Shown here piece by piece: positions 11,301 to 20,191 of a stretch of DNA of 64,000 nt. Each line of letters begins with the position of its first letter. Position 1 is the first letter of the stretch. The DNA is from Tubulanus polymorphus (lineage: Eukaryota > Nemertea > Palaeonemertea > Tubulaniformes > Tubulanidae). The translations under genes were made by a program, and so were the position numbers. The stretch covers positions 11,942,501-12,006,500 of the forward strand of contig NC_134031.1 of the NCBI RefSeq assembly GCF_964204645.1, written 5' to 3'. Under the pieces are notes generated by a model, which did not search any database, was not told the DNA's origin, and worked only from the letters and a program-made list of their open reading frames with translations.

Positions 11301-14300
11301 TACGACTCATCCTCAGATATCAAATGGCCCTTTGCAGGTCGGTCAATTCCAATCTGCCCGTGGGGTAGATGGAACTAAATTTGACCTGAGAGGAGTTATT
11401 TCTGTGGATTTTGTGTTAGGCAATTTGGAAATTACGCACTCTATGTACGTGGTAGACGGTATCACGTCCGATGTAATTCTTGGAGCTGATTTCTTAGAAC
11501 AAAACCAGGCAGTTATCGATTATGCTAAAAAGGCTCTCTTGTTGCCAGGCGCCGACATAATTTACTTTAGTAATGATGTCATTTTGGGGAAATCTTCGTC
11601 GGTTAAAGTCACGCGTATGACTGTTATTCCCCCTTCATGCGATGTCACCGTAGACCGTAAGTGGCTAATTGACAAGTCTCAGTCATCGATTGCAGCCTTT
11701 GAGCCTGTACATTATTTGAGAATGCGTGATCTCATGAGCGCAAGGTCAGTTGTTAGCGTCATGCCATCAAGGCATAGGCTTCGAGTCACGAACCCTACGT
11801 CACGATTCGTCACCCTCTTTGAAGATACGTGTCGTAGTGATTCGTGGACAGATGGGTGGTCACTTGACCGATCACTCAAAACAGAGGCGAAGTCAGGACA
11901 GCTTCCTCGGCCACCGGAGGTGTCTATCACACATGTGGAAGACCCTCAGACGTCAGACGAAATTTGTAAGTATAATCGAATTATTTAGAGTTTGGATCAA
12001 GATGCATACGTCCTATTGAAAATTATGAATTGTATACGGTAAGCGTCTCTTCAGTAAGTTATCGAAATATAATTACATAAGTTGTGAAACTGAAGTATAT
12101 ATAACGCATTGTTGCCAATGAGTTAACTCCTGATCTGGGTTTAATCTAATATAGGAGATAAAGACAACCATAGATAAAAGTGAATAATAGCTTGATTGTC
12201 GTGATATTGGTTTTTTTTTTGCTGAAATATCACTAGTCTCTAGGGTTTATTATCTGTAGTCTGAATGGATGTCATTGATTGTCAGTTAGAAAAGAAAGAG
12301 TTATGAAATTTTTATATAATCTCTGTGTTTTTATTTGATTGTAAGGTACCCTTATCGGATTTGTGAAGATGAGACCGTCGGGATATGACAGCACTACGAT
12401 GGAAGAATGTCTTCTTCTGTCAACCGCAATAGATGTTGACGGGTACCCCCCTGATAGTGACCATATGGAGATGGGGACTTGTTGGGAGGTATCCTGAAAC
12501 TCTTTTCGATGCAACTGATAGTATGAAAAACCAGCAACTGGTATGCTCTGGCCGAGATGGGTGATATTAATTCACCGATTCGTCAATTAACGAGGAAAAA
12601 GGAACAACTATATACAGCCTACAACAACGATCTAGGGCGTTGCCGTTTCAACGGGATGGAATCATGCTCGATGATTAGTCATGCGATTCTGGCCATTGTT
12701 AGTGGTGTTTGTCACTCTCGAAGACCTGTTATATACTCACAAACTTAAGTGATGAAGGGTGGACAAAGACACCTGGCCAATGCGATACGAAATATGAAGA
12801 AAAGTGATAATTTCCGTAGACATTTTAGCGGAGTAAAGCCGAGTGTGTTCAAGATGGCTCCCGTGTAGTTACATTAACATTCGATGGAATGTTGTTCGCT
12901 CAAGCCGTAAGATGCGAATACATTACTGTTCCGTTTCTATATTAACTGTGGAGAAAAGACTCCGATATAGTAACCGTAGTACTATAGCGTCTATGAATAG
13001 CGAGCAAGTATCAGCTGAACATAAATGCGTTTTGCCGTACTATCAACGTAGCAGTACGCGCTCCGAGGAACTGCGGTGGATGACGTCATTCGTCCGTCCA
13101 TGACGTACCTTGTTGTGTCTGGTAGCTGTTGCGTCACTTCGCGGTAAATTCTAAACTCAAACTGTGAACTGTTTTGTGCTTAACTTTCGACTGTTTAGTG
13201 TGCGGGGACAGCGGTCTCGAATGAACTTTTTTCCGATTGGGTATCCAGAACTTTAAATGCGGTTTTATGATAAACTATATCATGAACTTTAATATGCGTT
13301 GTAGTGTCGAACTCTAAGAAATAGTTACTCGTTATAATGAATTGTTTACTAATGTTCTTTTTCAGGATTTGTTCTAGAGGTATCAGCGGGATATTCACGA
13401 GTTGGTTTAAATTCAAAATTTCGGGACGAAATTTAAACTGGATAGGGAGTGTTGATCCACAGCTAGATTTTCGTAGTAACTGAAAAATGTTTCGTAGTAT
13501 TTAGAAATGTTCTTAATGTTGTTTCCGTATGCGTGGGGGTTACGTTAAAGCCGTCAGACAAGAACGTACTAGTAGTAAGAATTACGAAAGTTCTTGTTTG
13601 ATGCTTTCATCTACCAACGCCAACCATAAATCAGTCTATAAACAACAATTCTTTCTCGGTTCTTCTGCTGTGGGATCTGGCAAACATTCAGAAAATCTTT
13701 ATATAAAACTTTTAAATAGTTGGAACCATATTTGGTTGGGTCGGAACAATGGAGTGTATTTATAATGAGGCTCGTGAAGGGATCACGCTGATACTTGATG
13801 ATATTCCCGGCTACTTTCCGTAAAAGGAAAAACCGGAAGTTTAGGAAGATGTGGTTGTTTTGCTTATCCTGTATTAAAATAGAATTAGTTAAATTGTAGA
13901 TAAAATAATTAGTATAAGTATTTCAAATAATTTAAGAATTGATAATCAATCACAATGTATTCCGAATCATAGTTAATTATAATAATTAAAAAAGAAACAA
14001 TGAATTTGTACTGTAATTAGAAAAGAAAACAAAGTTTTGAAAAGATAATTAATTTGAGCAATCTAGATGTTGTTTAAGAACAAATTGTTAATAATCGCTA
14101 ATGTTTTAGAAAAATTAATTTGTGTTAAATGTTAAAACTAGCTGTCTGAAGTTTCTGTTGTCTGTATGCGCTCGTTGGTAATTCACAGACAATAGCTGCT
14201 CTCTCAACAACGACTAGCAAGGAGTGAGTAAATCACAACGCGTCATGACAGGAGGGTTGGAAGGAAAAAGTTAGTTTAGCAAATCAGTTTTGAAAATAAT

Positions 14301-15379
14301 TTTAGATCAGCGAATCATTAAGGCCAAATTCTCTATGACCAAAACAGTCATGACAGTAAGGTTGCTGCTCCTTGCCAAAAGTCGAGTGGGAGAGTCGGTA
14401 TTTTAAGAATGCCGATTCTTTCTATAAAAGGGACCCGCATCTTGAGAGAGCAGTCAATCGGGAGAATCTGTACCTTAGTAAGACGAGTGTCGACAGCAGG
14501 ACAGGAGAAGCTTCGGAACGATAGGGATTCATATAATAGGGATTAGGAAAATCATTCTCAGGTTCAAGGTAAATAAAAAATATTATCTTCAATATTATCA
14601 TCCGGTATTTCAGTTTATTCATTCGGATTTGTGCACGGACACGTTCTCTCGCCAGGGCCTTACTCAAGTATTTTAATAGATAACGATTAAAGAGAGGATT
14701 GTGACCGGTGTATCAGTATACTGATATATAATATTTTATTGTTCTTTTAGGTTCGATCGTTAATGACAACGCTGTCGCCGGCCCGTCGAAAAGTGCGAAC
14801 TTGCGTAACACCTGGAACAATGACCCCGAACCCCATTATCTGGGATCTCTTGTTTACGCGAGTGCGAAAACGTGGCAGGGGGTAAAACGTGTAGATTTAC
14901 GGTCCTACGAGTGCTGTGAACGAAGAAAACAACTGTATCCCACTAAAAACGGTATTTCGCTCGATCTCCAAGAGTGGGTGCATATAGATTTTTGTAAATC
15001 CGATATCGAACACGAAATTGCGCGCGTTAAAGAAGATATCGAATACGTGGGTGTAATGACTGTTGGTCGTACGAATTTTATCAAAATATATAGGTCTAGT
15101 CACGATCATCGTATTTACGTAGATATCCGAAAATACGATCTATTCGATGAACCTCTCGGTGTTTCCCCGACTAGATGCGGTGTAAAACTAACATTGGAAC
15201 AATGGAAAAAATTGAAAGACATTGATTTTAATGACGATATACCCGAACTAGCCAACATGACGCCCTGTTGGTATGATTCGAGTCACTCGAATCAGGAATA
15301 CAGGTGTCCGTACTGCGCAAAAGACACTTCTGGAGTACGAAAAACACCTGAATACGGTGTAATGATCACCCAAGTATAA
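5383..15379 (+). CDS. PC4-like ssDNA-binding protein, left copy (2 exons: 5383-5494, 14751-15379)
   Basis: Exon 1 starts at ATG 5383 (MDSASGQSILEIS...) and ends at 5494 before GTAAGT; exon 2 starts at 14751 after TTCTTTTAG and runs to the stop at 15379, giving a 246-residue protein. The intron was 87 bp, as in the right-arm copy, and now contains a whole LTR retroelement (87 + 9,169 = 9,256 bp, exactly the present length). Exon 1 gives a serine/lysine-rich tail (SRKRKHPSLK). Exon 2 has two PC4/p15-like modules: VKRVDLRSYE...YPTKNGISLDLQEW and YVDIRKYDLF...GVKLTLEQWKKLK, followed by a C-terminal CxxC segment (EYRCPYCAKD). PC4 domains bind single-stranded DNA and act in replication or transcription. 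Expression of this copy may be impaired by the 9 kb insertion. Confidence 0.75.
5551..6813 (+). repeat. 5' LTR with promoter
   Basis: TG...CA bounded 1,263-bp LTR. A TATA box TATAAAAGG lies at 6521-6529, followed about 150 bp later by GTAAATAAAATAT that could serve as polyadenylation signal (AATAAA, 6671). CAAGGTAAAT (about 6664) and TATTTCAG (about 6707) could form a small LTR intron. Confidence 0.85.
6881..7486 (+). CDS. Leader ORF 1 of the LTR element, WDSNP repeat protein
   Basis: From ATG 6881 (MVRIFICSHCGAKNAFSKKR) the protein has a CxxC near its N-terminus and then six to seven repeats around EPLWDSNPP. I do not recognise a family. The repeats are encoded by near-identical DNA words GTGGGATTCGAACCCAC, which are exact reverse complements of tRNA T-arms. 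Because the DNA word keeps perfect stem complementarity even where the peptide changes (DSN, DTN, EPN), the nucleotide sequence may be the selected entity and the peptide a passenger. It sits between the 5' LTR and gag, where leader and packaging signals are expected. Confidence 0.45.
   Translation: MVRIFICSHCGAKNAFSKKRRTPVNRPTQALWDSNPPRARPFQIPEEYREPLWDSNPPIKPFEIPEEHREPLWDSNPLIPKALGLIEDNQEPLWDSNPPIPKALGLIEDNQEPLWDTNPPLTSVAPAEPLWEPNPRATQHEAPALVTFGDLNPSERRRRVRLVKVPDKFDPFWVHFFRDFANPNDFIFGDKDANGYFLCPA
6973..8395 (-). repeat. Array of tRNA T-arm-like palindromes (B-box like)
   Basis: Clear copies on the plus strand: 6973-6989 and 7036-7052 GTGGGATTCGAACCCAC, 7096-7112 and 7159-7175 GTGGGATTCTAACCCAC, 7222-7238 GTGGGATACGAACCCAC, 7270-7286 (GTGGG/CCCAC), 7324-7340 (GGGG/CCCC around ATTTGAA), 7799-7815 (TGGG/CCCA), 7862-7878 GAGGGATTCGAACCCTC and 8381-8395 ACGGATTCGAACCGT. 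Read on the minus strand each is a stem plus a 7-nt TTCGAAT-type loop, that is, a T-arm containing the pol III B box GGTTCGANTCC. Stem changes are compensated on both sides. No A box or acceptor stem accompanies them, so they are not tRNA genes. Confidence 0.8.
7686..8003 (+). CDS. Leader ORF 2 of the LTR element
   Basis: ATG 7686 (MSVGLKRDHCGATVYKTHTL) gives 105 residues. It contains two diverged versions of the leader repeat (EPLWESNP and PVRDSNPPPG), again encoded by T-arm-like palindromes at 7799 and 7862. The upstream sequence repeats AATATTATCATTTAAGTATTTAATT, found also ahead of leader ORF 1's end (7517 and 7580), suggesting segmental duplication. No recognised function. Confidence 0.35.
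   Translation: MSVGLKRDHCGATVYKTHTLAPAPKSSWEIPAHLREPLWESNPTSTKGTTTVGAVGQPVRDSNPPPGGLTDSDTSFWDQGDFSLCAIPDHNILVADRSRVYGYFE
8078..8884 (+). CDS. Leader ORF 3 of the LTR element, low-complexity protein
   Basis: ATG 8078 opens a 268-residue frame rich in Ser, Pro, Thr and Asp, with a cysteine cluster (CLYCTCPTLAVF...RCTCPP) and repeated 'PLDLSP/PLDLSL' motifs (QPLDLSPLL, PLDLSLGVS, QPLDLSPG). PxDLS is the docking motif of the CtBP co-repressor, and PLDLS appears at least four times, so recruitment of a CtBP-like host factor is a testable idea. One T-arm-like word lies inside (8381). It ends 64 bp before gag. Real coding is supported by length and composition, not by homology. Confidence 0.45.
   Translation: MSGPITVRVTTKRRSAGYLGAPPRKRCLVAVRLTPAAPTSIAAARSPSRDNSGTPYSQLTDFELKDTCLYCTCPTLAVFDDRIRCTCPPSAPSFPTLNSSGTDSNRGSPIGTDQLITRASSAGSTCSGSSSFSCCCSVPPDSPTGDAERPLDTEQPLDLSPLLADRPSSVDTTAAGQLLGGSWGTSVPIFPLDLSLGVSAVDQPLDLSPGQSLSPFLEKQSVPSPSFSWNFEGIDDILLSSSNEELTVADIDRIWEQLLCWADHQDRV
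8948..10099 (+). CDS. gag: Gag with CCHC zinc knuckle
   Basis: 383 residues from ATG 8948. A capsid-like central region contains LPKFTGRDSQCVSDWFRGFD, the pattern of Ty3/gypsy-type Gag proteins ('F.G.....WF..F'), and a zinc knuckle CFQCHAPGHYARNCP (C-x2-C-x4-H-x4-C) at about residue 294, followed by an Arg/Gln/Asn-rich tail for RNA binding. It would form the virus-like particle and bind the element RNA. The frame overlaps the next ORF by 52 bp (10048-10099) in the -1 phase, the usual gag-pol arrangement, but I see no canonical XXXYYYZ slip site in the overlap. Confidence 0.85.
   Translation: MATRSGTAYGQDGAGGLQGQPPAEGVPQGHPPVNDNTVLEALSGLREQVDTATAFMNFSMLPKFTGRDSQCVSDWFRGFDRLAELRGWDEIAKKKQLYWFLAGPALVLFNDLRIDQGTDAAGGKVVTPWENIVRAFCAQFSPTSWALVKESALTTMRQGETQPVDRFAEEIDRVASSLKFSDHQKKMLLINNSRPDISVYLLSQRPTTFRDAWEAARMAEHIEQRKALSSPKVSQIGTEPNKAMGDVMAELRDMFRQIMDIQKSTRTQRNDRATFYSESRPLQRSQDGQVVCFQCHAPGHYARNCPTWRYDQQRSPNRDAFQRDNRRPQNASRGQFRPQNIGRGSQGANRTFSQGNDRRPHPMDRQGWGRAMNGQQSTLPIRR
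10048..11988 (+). pseudogene. Pol-frame ORF with aspartic protease, one UAG codon, no RT
   Basis: A frame in the -1 phase to gag runs from 10048 to 11988 and is interrupted once, by TAG at 10432-10434. An internal repeat (NFGDSWRDNT before the stop, NFEDSWMNNSQLS after it) suggests that the stop replaced a glutamine codon (CAG to TAG), though retroviral-type UAG readthrough remains possible. The first part is Asp-rich. The second part carries a retropepsin: LIDTGAEISVLS (active-site DTG, about 11258) and later the flap and ILGADFL segment. The frame ends where reverse transcriptase would start; no RT or IN follows. Function: maturation of Gag particles. Confidence 0.75.
11989..13452. other. 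Non-coding 3' part of the LTR element; pol is missing
   Basis: In a complete element reverse transcriptase, RNase H and integrase would occupy about 3 kb here. Only 1.46 kb remain, with short frames and no RT (YxDD) or integrase motifs. The segment ends in GGGACGAAATTTAAAC and the purine run GGATAGGGAG before the 3' LTR. Confidence 0.65.
13453..14715 (+). repeat. 3' LTR
   Basis: Same 1,263-bp length as the 5' LTR, TG...CA ends, TATAAAAGG at 14423. The few differences seen against the 5' LTR include G/A at about 13968, TATA/TCTA at about 14332, a change in the AT run at about 14578 and T/C at 14704. Followed by GTAT (14716-14719). Confidence 0.9.
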
Positions 15380-15476
15380 TTTCACAGATATTAATTAGAT
15401 AATATTTATATCATAACCGAACAACAAAATATGTAAAATACATCAATTTATATAATTTAGTTTGCGTTAAACTCTT

Positions 15477-15569
15477 AGATAGAAATAAGTATCCGAAATG
15501 ACTAATCCAGGACTTCATTAAGATCCGCTCTAACCAAAGAGGATTAACTAAAGTAGTGAGTTTCTATCT
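15477..15569 (+). ncRNA. Structured motif A (left arm copy)
   Basis: Three nested helices: P1 AGATAGAAA (15477-15485) with TTTCTATCT (15561-15569); P2 TAATCC (15503-15508) with GGATTA (15541-15546); P3 GGACTT (15510-15515) with AAG-A-TCC (15520-15526), one bulged base. The internal loop between P1 and P2 reads ATCCGAAATGAC on the 5' side and AAAGTAGTGAG on the 3' side. The same loops occur with different but still paired stems at 41083-41154 and 61399-61485. AGUA opposite GAA resembles a bulged-G (loop E) motif. It follows the PC4-like gene by about 100 bp. It could be an RNA (3' end element, small RNA, ribozyme) or a DNA hairpin. Confidence 0.65.
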
Positions 15570-16256
15570 TTTATGAAATTTATGGTTTTTTCATGTATAG
15601 GTATATGACCTATGTTTATCTACAATATTTATAAAAATATTTATGTTTTTTAGGACTAAATAAAACATTAATTGAATAAAAGATTTCATTTTTGACTCAT
15701 TCTGAGTTACGTTAATCTAGCATTTCGTTGTTATCCAGACCCATGATACCATATACCGACAAAGAAGGCAATTAATTGATTTAGATCAATACATGACCAC
15801 GATTGGGGAAAATAGGTGTGAGCAAAACCAATTACCTAGACTAGTAGCAGATGGGTCGATAGTATCCAAACACCATTAATTATATGTGGAAGACGAAGGC
15901 AATTAAGTGATTTAGATCGGAGACACGTCCGAGATGGGAAATTATGTGTGAGGTTTCAAACCAATTACACTAGCAATAATTCGAACATTTTTAGTGCTCA
16001 TAGCGCTGAGGTAATTAAATTGTTTAGAAAAAACCGAACAGATGGTCCTATATGCTGGGTGATATTAGACCCGAGTATCAAAAACACCGTTAATTATATG
16101 TGATAGAATCCTCAAATACTTTGAGTAAACTGTTAGACTATGAGAATTAATCAACTAATTAGTCGTCTGACTTAGACCCATAAATAAGGGTGTAGTTTTA
16201 GGACAAATCATTTCCAAGATGTCTGTTATTGGAGCACTAAAATAGTAGCCGAAATG
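15570..16256. repeat. Non-coding modules of the palindromic element (part 1)
   Basis: No reading frame. Two related modules start GGCAATTAATTGATTTAGATC (about 15766, 20 bases shown are the core AATTAATTGATTTAGATC) and GGCAATTAAGTGATTTAGAT (about 15897), each followed by ACA..ACC/TCCG.GAT.GGGAAA, GTGTGAG and CCAATTAC; the ends pair (GGCAATT with AATTACC). Between them lie two versions of CAGATGG...ATC.AAACACC.TTAATTATATGTG. The order of repeated, self-complementary units suggests a non-coding RNA or DNA-structural array. Confidence 0.45.
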
Positions 16257-16569
16257 TTACGTTCGAACTTTATCAAGATATATGGATCTAGTCACGATCA
16301 CCGTATTACGTAGATATCCGAAAATACGATCTACACGATGAGCTTTTCGACGTAAATCCGACTAGATGCGGCGTAAAACTAACATTGGAACAATGGAAAA
16401 AAATTGAAAGACATTAATTTTACAGAAGATATATCCGAACTGGCTAATATGAGACCGTGCTGGTACAATTCGAGTCACTCGAATCAGGAATACAGATGCC
16501 CGTACTGCGCAAAAGACACAAGCGGGGTTAGAAAGCACCTGAATACGGTATAATGATAACCAAAGTATA
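16257..16569 (+). pseudogene. Second, broken PC4-like gene copy (left arm)
   Basis: This stretch is clearly related at DNA level to the second half of the PC4-like gene (15079-15379): GATCTAGTCACGATCACCGT, GGCGTAAAACTAACATTGG and the CxxC segment ATGCCCGTACTGCGCAAAAG are recognisable. Several one-base differences (in the ATTACG, GAAAAAAATTG and AGCACC segments) shift the frame, so it cannot encode the full domain. It is followed by a partial copy of the structured motif, so gene plus motif were duplicated as a unit before the arms became (or were kept) identical. Confidence 0.75.
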
Positions 16570-16586
16570 ATTAAAGTAATTTAAAA

Positions 16587-16632
16587 CCGCTCTGACCAAA
16601 AGAGGATTAACTAAAGTAGTGAGTTTCTATCT
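16587..16632 (+). ncRNA. Partial structured motif (3' half), left arm
   Basis: CCGCTCTGACCAAAAGAGGA through AAAGTAGTGAGTTTCTATC repeats the 3' half of motif A (15526-15569). The 5' half with the ATCCGAAATGAC loop is absent, so this copy cannot form P1 to P3 as motif A does. Confidence 0.55.
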
Positions 16633-17228
16633 TTTACGAATTTTTATACGTAGCGACTCATTCGTCATCTACCGGATTGTATAAATAAAAGCCATAACCC
16701 GTGTATATGTATAATATTTTTGGAAAAAAAAATTTTATGTTTTTTAGATGAACGAGTAAATAATAAACTTGCAATGTATATAATATTTCATATCTGTCTC
16801 ATTTTATTCGGATTTACTCTATAATAATCAAGCATTTTGTCGTTGGCCAGACCTCTTGATACAAAATATCATCTATGAACGTAATTAAGTAATTGAGAAA
16901 CAAATACCATTGACCCATGGTTAGCACCTACCATCTAAAATATCTGGTCAGTACCCTCGATGATATGTGACGGAATATGCAGGATGAAAATTACGCAATT
17001 AAGTAATTGAGAAACAAAAACCATTGACTCGTTGTTAGCATCTGCCGAATAAGTTATTTAGATCAGAGACACAACCGCGATTGGGGAAATTAAGTATGAG
17101 CAAACCAACTATAGTATACCCATTTCGGGTTTGTTGGTTGTTTGTTGATTGACTGACGCGATTAAGCTGTTTGGAAAACCTAGACTAGTAACAGATGGTT
17201 TTCTACGGCGAGTTTATAGAAATATAAT
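16633..17228. repeat. Non-coding modules of the palindromic element (part 2)
   Basis: Contains a repeat of about 100 bp (GTAATTAAGTAATTGAGAAA at about 16881 and again near 16989, each followed by CCATTGAC.C and GTTAGCA) and a third copy of the TTATTTAGATC...GATTGGGGAAATTAAGTATG module (about 17050). No open frame. Mirrored in the right arm. Confidence 0.45.
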
Positions 17229-17505
17229 TTAGAAAATGACAAAATTCATATACATAATAGTTTATTATAGAAGCTTAAAATATTTCACGATAAATTTTTC
17301 TTTTACAAAATAATCATTATCATTAGTTTTATTTGACAATAGTTTCGTAATATCGCGTAAATCGTTACCGTGACATAGGTGCAATAGTACAAATATTGCG
17401 TAATAACAGAAATACATCGGATAATACGTTTTGATACATCTTATTATTATATTTCCAATCTATACAATTCTGTATTTCTGTTATTACGCAATATTTGTAC
17501 TATTG
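17229..17505. repeat. Centre of the palindrome: asymmetric spacer with inner inverted repeat
   Basis: The two arms stop matching at about 17228 and 17506. Inside, a shorter inverted repeat pairs ATAGGTGCAATAGTACAAAT...AGAAATACA (17375-17412) with its complement at 17472-17512, leaving a loop of about 60 bp. The 17229-17374 part exists on one side only, so one arm lost or gained about 145 bp here. Such an asymmetric centre lowers the barrier to hairpin extrusion and may be why the palindrome is stable. Confidence 0.7.
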
Positions 17506-18107
17506 CACCTATAAATTATATTTCTATAAACTCGCCGTAGAAAACCATCTGTTACTAGTCTAGGTTTTCCAAACAGCTTAATCGCGTCAGTCAATCAACA
17601 AACAACCAACAAACCCGAAATGGGTATACTATAGTTGGTTTGCTCATACTTAATTTCCCCAATCGCGGTTGTGTCTCTGATCTAAATAACTTATTCGGCA
17701 GATGCTAACAACGAGTCAATGGTTTTTGTTTCTCAATTACTTAATTGCGTAATTTTCATCCTGCATATTCCGTCACATATCATCGAGGGTACTGACCAGA
17801 TATTTTAGATGGTAGATGCTAACCATGGGTCAATGGTATTTGTTTCTCAATTACTTAATTACGTTCATAGATGATATTTTGTATCAAGAGGTCTGGCCAA
17901 CGACAAAATGCTTGATTATTATAGAGTAAATCCGAATAAAATGAGACAGATATGAAATATTATATACATTGCAAGTTTATTATTTACTCGTTCATCTAAA
18001 AAACATAAATTTTTTTTTTCCAAAAATATTATACATATACACGGGTTATGGCTTTTATTTATACAATCCGGTAGATGACGAATGAGTCGCTACGTATAAA
18101 AATTCGT

Positions 18108-18155
18108 AAAAGATAGAAACTCACTACTTTAGTTAATCCTCTTTTGGTCAGAGCG
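18108..18155 (-). ncRNA. Partial structured motif (3' half), right arm
   Basis: Mirror of the partial motif at 16587-16632: GATAGAAACTCACTACTTTA followed by GTTAATCCTCTTTTGGTCAG on the plus strand. Confidence 0.5.
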
Positions 18156-18175
18156 GTTTTAAATTACTTTAATTA

Positions 18176-18490
18176 TACTTTGGTTATCATTATACCGTAT
18201 TCAGGTGCTTTCTAACCCCGCTTGTGTCTTTTGCGCAGTACGGGCATCTGTATTCCTGATTCGAGTGACTCGAATTGTACCAGCACGGTCTCATATTAGC
18301 CAGTTCGGATATATCTTCTGTAAAATTAATGTCTTTCAATTTTTTTCCATTGTTCCAATGTTAGTTTTACGCCGCATCTAGTCGGATTTACGTCGAAAAA
18401 CCCATCGTGTAGATCGTATTTTCGGATATCTACGTAATACGGTGATCGTGACTAGATCCATATATCTTGATAAAGTTCGAACGTAACATT
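18176..18490 (-). pseudogene. Second, broken PC4-like gene copy (right arm)
   Basis: Mirror of 16257-16569 with the same frame-breaking differences and at least one arm-specific change (GAAAAACCCATC here against GATGAGCTTTTC there). Shared lesions show that the pseudogene predates the last copying between arms. Confidence 0.7.
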
Positions 18491-19173
18491 TCGGCTACTA
18501 TTTTAGTGCTCCAATAACAGACATCTTGGAAATGATTTGTCCTAAAACTACACCCTTATTTATGGGTCTAAGTCAGACGACTAATTAGTTGATTAATTCT
18601 CATAGTCTAACAGTTTACTCAAAGTATTTGAGGATTCTATCACATATAATTAACGGTGTTTTTGATACTCGGGTCTAATATCACCCAGCATATAGGACCA
18701 TCTGTTCGGTTTTTTCTAAACAATTTAATTACCTCAGCGCTATGAGCACTAAAAATGTTCGAATTATTGCTAGTGTAATTGGTTTGAAACCTCACACATA
18801 ATTTCCCATCTCGGACGTGTCTCCGATCTAAATCACTTAATTGCCTTCGTCTTCCACATATAATTAATGGTGTTTGGATACTATCGACCCATCTGCTACT
18901 AGTCTAGGTAATTGGTTTTGCTCACACCTATTTTCCCCAATCGTGGTCATGTATTGATCTAAATCAATTAATTGCCTTCTTTGTCGGTATATGGTATCAT
19001 GGGTCTGGATAGCAACGAAATGCTAGATTAACGTAACTCAGAATGAGTCAAAAATGAAATCTTTTATTCAATTAATGTTTTATTTAGTCCTAAAAAACAT
19101 AAATATTTTTATAAATATTGTAGATAAACATAGGTCATATACCTATACATGAAAAAACCATAAATTTCATAAA
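18491..19173. repeat. Non-coding modules, right arm
   Basis: Inverted copy of 15570-16256 with the same self-complementary units; one visible difference is GCTATCC...AACG at about 19012 for GTTATCC...AACG in the left arm. No gene seen. Confidence 0.45.
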
Positions 19174-19266
19174 AGATAGAAACTCACTACTTTAGTTAAT
19201 CCTCTTTGGTTAGAGCGGATCTTAATGAAGTCCTGGATTAGTCATTTCGGATACTTATTTCTATCT
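19174..19266 (-). ncRNA. Structured motif A (right arm copy)
   Basis: Exact mirror of 15477-15569, including all three helices and both internal-loop strands. It follows the right PC4-like gene at the same distance. Confidence 0.65.
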
Positions 19267-19363
19267 AAGAGTTTAACGCAAACTAAATTATATAAATTGA
19301 TGTATTTTACATATTTTGTTGTTCGGTTATGATATAAATATTATCTAATTAATATCTGTGAAA

Positions 19364-20191
19364 TTATACTTGGGTGATCATTACACCGTATTCAGGTGTT
19401 TTTCGTACTCCAGAAGTGTCTTTTGCGCAGTACGGACACCTGTATTCCTGATTCGAGTGACTCGAATCATACCAACAGGGCGTCATGTTGGCTAGTTCGG
19501 GTATATCGTCATTAAAATCAATGTCTTTCAATTTTTTCCATTGTTCCAATGTTAGTTTTACACCGCATCTAGTCGGGGAAACACCGAGAGGTTCATCGAA
19601 TAGATCGTATTTTCGGATATCTACGTAAATACGATGATCGTGACTAGACCTATATATTTTGATAAAATTCGTACGACCAACAGTCATTACACCCACGTAT
19701 TCGATATCTTCTTTAACGCGCGCAATTTCGTGTTCGATATCGGATTTACAAAAATCTATATGCACCCACTCTTGGAGATCGAGCGAAATACCGTTTTTAG
19801 TGGGATACAGTTGTTTTCTTCGTTCACAGCACTCGTAGGACCGTAAATCTACACGTTTTACCCCCTGCCACGTTTTCGCACTCGCGTAAACAAGAGATCC
19901 CAGATAATGGGGTTCGGGGTCATTGTTCCAGGTGTTACGCAAGTTCGCACTTTTCGACGGGCCGGCGACAGCGTTGTCATTAACGATCGAACCTAAAAGA
20001 ACAATAAAATATTATATATCAGTATACGTATGTCTTAATATTTGACGGTTTCGAATACGGGAAATAAGTAGAAACTTACTAAAGTCGAGTTTCAGCGAGG
20101 GGTGTTTTCTTTTTCTAGATTGAAGCGATGACTTTGCTTTAACTGGTGTATTAGATATTTCTAAAATACTTTGTCCGCTGGCCGAATCCAT
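19364..20191 (-). CDS. PC4-like ssDNA-binding protein, right copy, intact (exons 20191-20080 and 19992-19364)
   Basis: Exon 1 (112 nt from ATG 20191) ends at 20080; the intron 20079-19993 is 87 bp with GTAAGT and TTCTTTTAG; exon 2 ends at the stop 19364-19366. The 246-residue product equals the left copy and has two PC4-like modules and a C-terminal CxxC segment. Because this copy has an uninterrupted intron it is the likely functional one. PC4-like proteins bind melted DNA; in a small mobile element that depends on a Polinton polymerase, a role in protecting or initiating replication, or in transcription activation, fits. The gene is divergent from the RING-like gene across a shared promoter region. 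Confidence 0.8.

Larger units (their letters stand above)
5551..14715 (+). mobile_element. LTR retroelement lacking RT and integrase, inserted in the intron of the PC4-like gene
   Basis: Two 1,263-bp LTRs (5551-6813, 13453-14715) begin TGATCCACAG and end GGTGTATCA (TG...CA). The target duplication is GTAT (5547-5550 and 14716-14719); the intact right arm of the host palindrome shows the empty site ACATACGTATACTG. The LTRs differ at only a handful of positions, so the insertion is recent. Behind the 5' LTR lies a primer-binding-site candidate TGGTGCCGAAACC (6815-6827), and before the 3' LTR a purine run GGATAGGGAG. Coding content: three leader ORFs, a Gag with zinc knuckle, and an ORF with an aspartic protease. 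No reverse transcriptase, RNase H or integrase is present, so mobility must come from a partner element. Confidence 0.9.

Noticed and set aside
12557-13103. Short plus-strand ORFs in the 3' part of the LTR element
   Set aside because: No similarity to RT, RNase H, integrase or envelope motifs, and no repeat of coding character.
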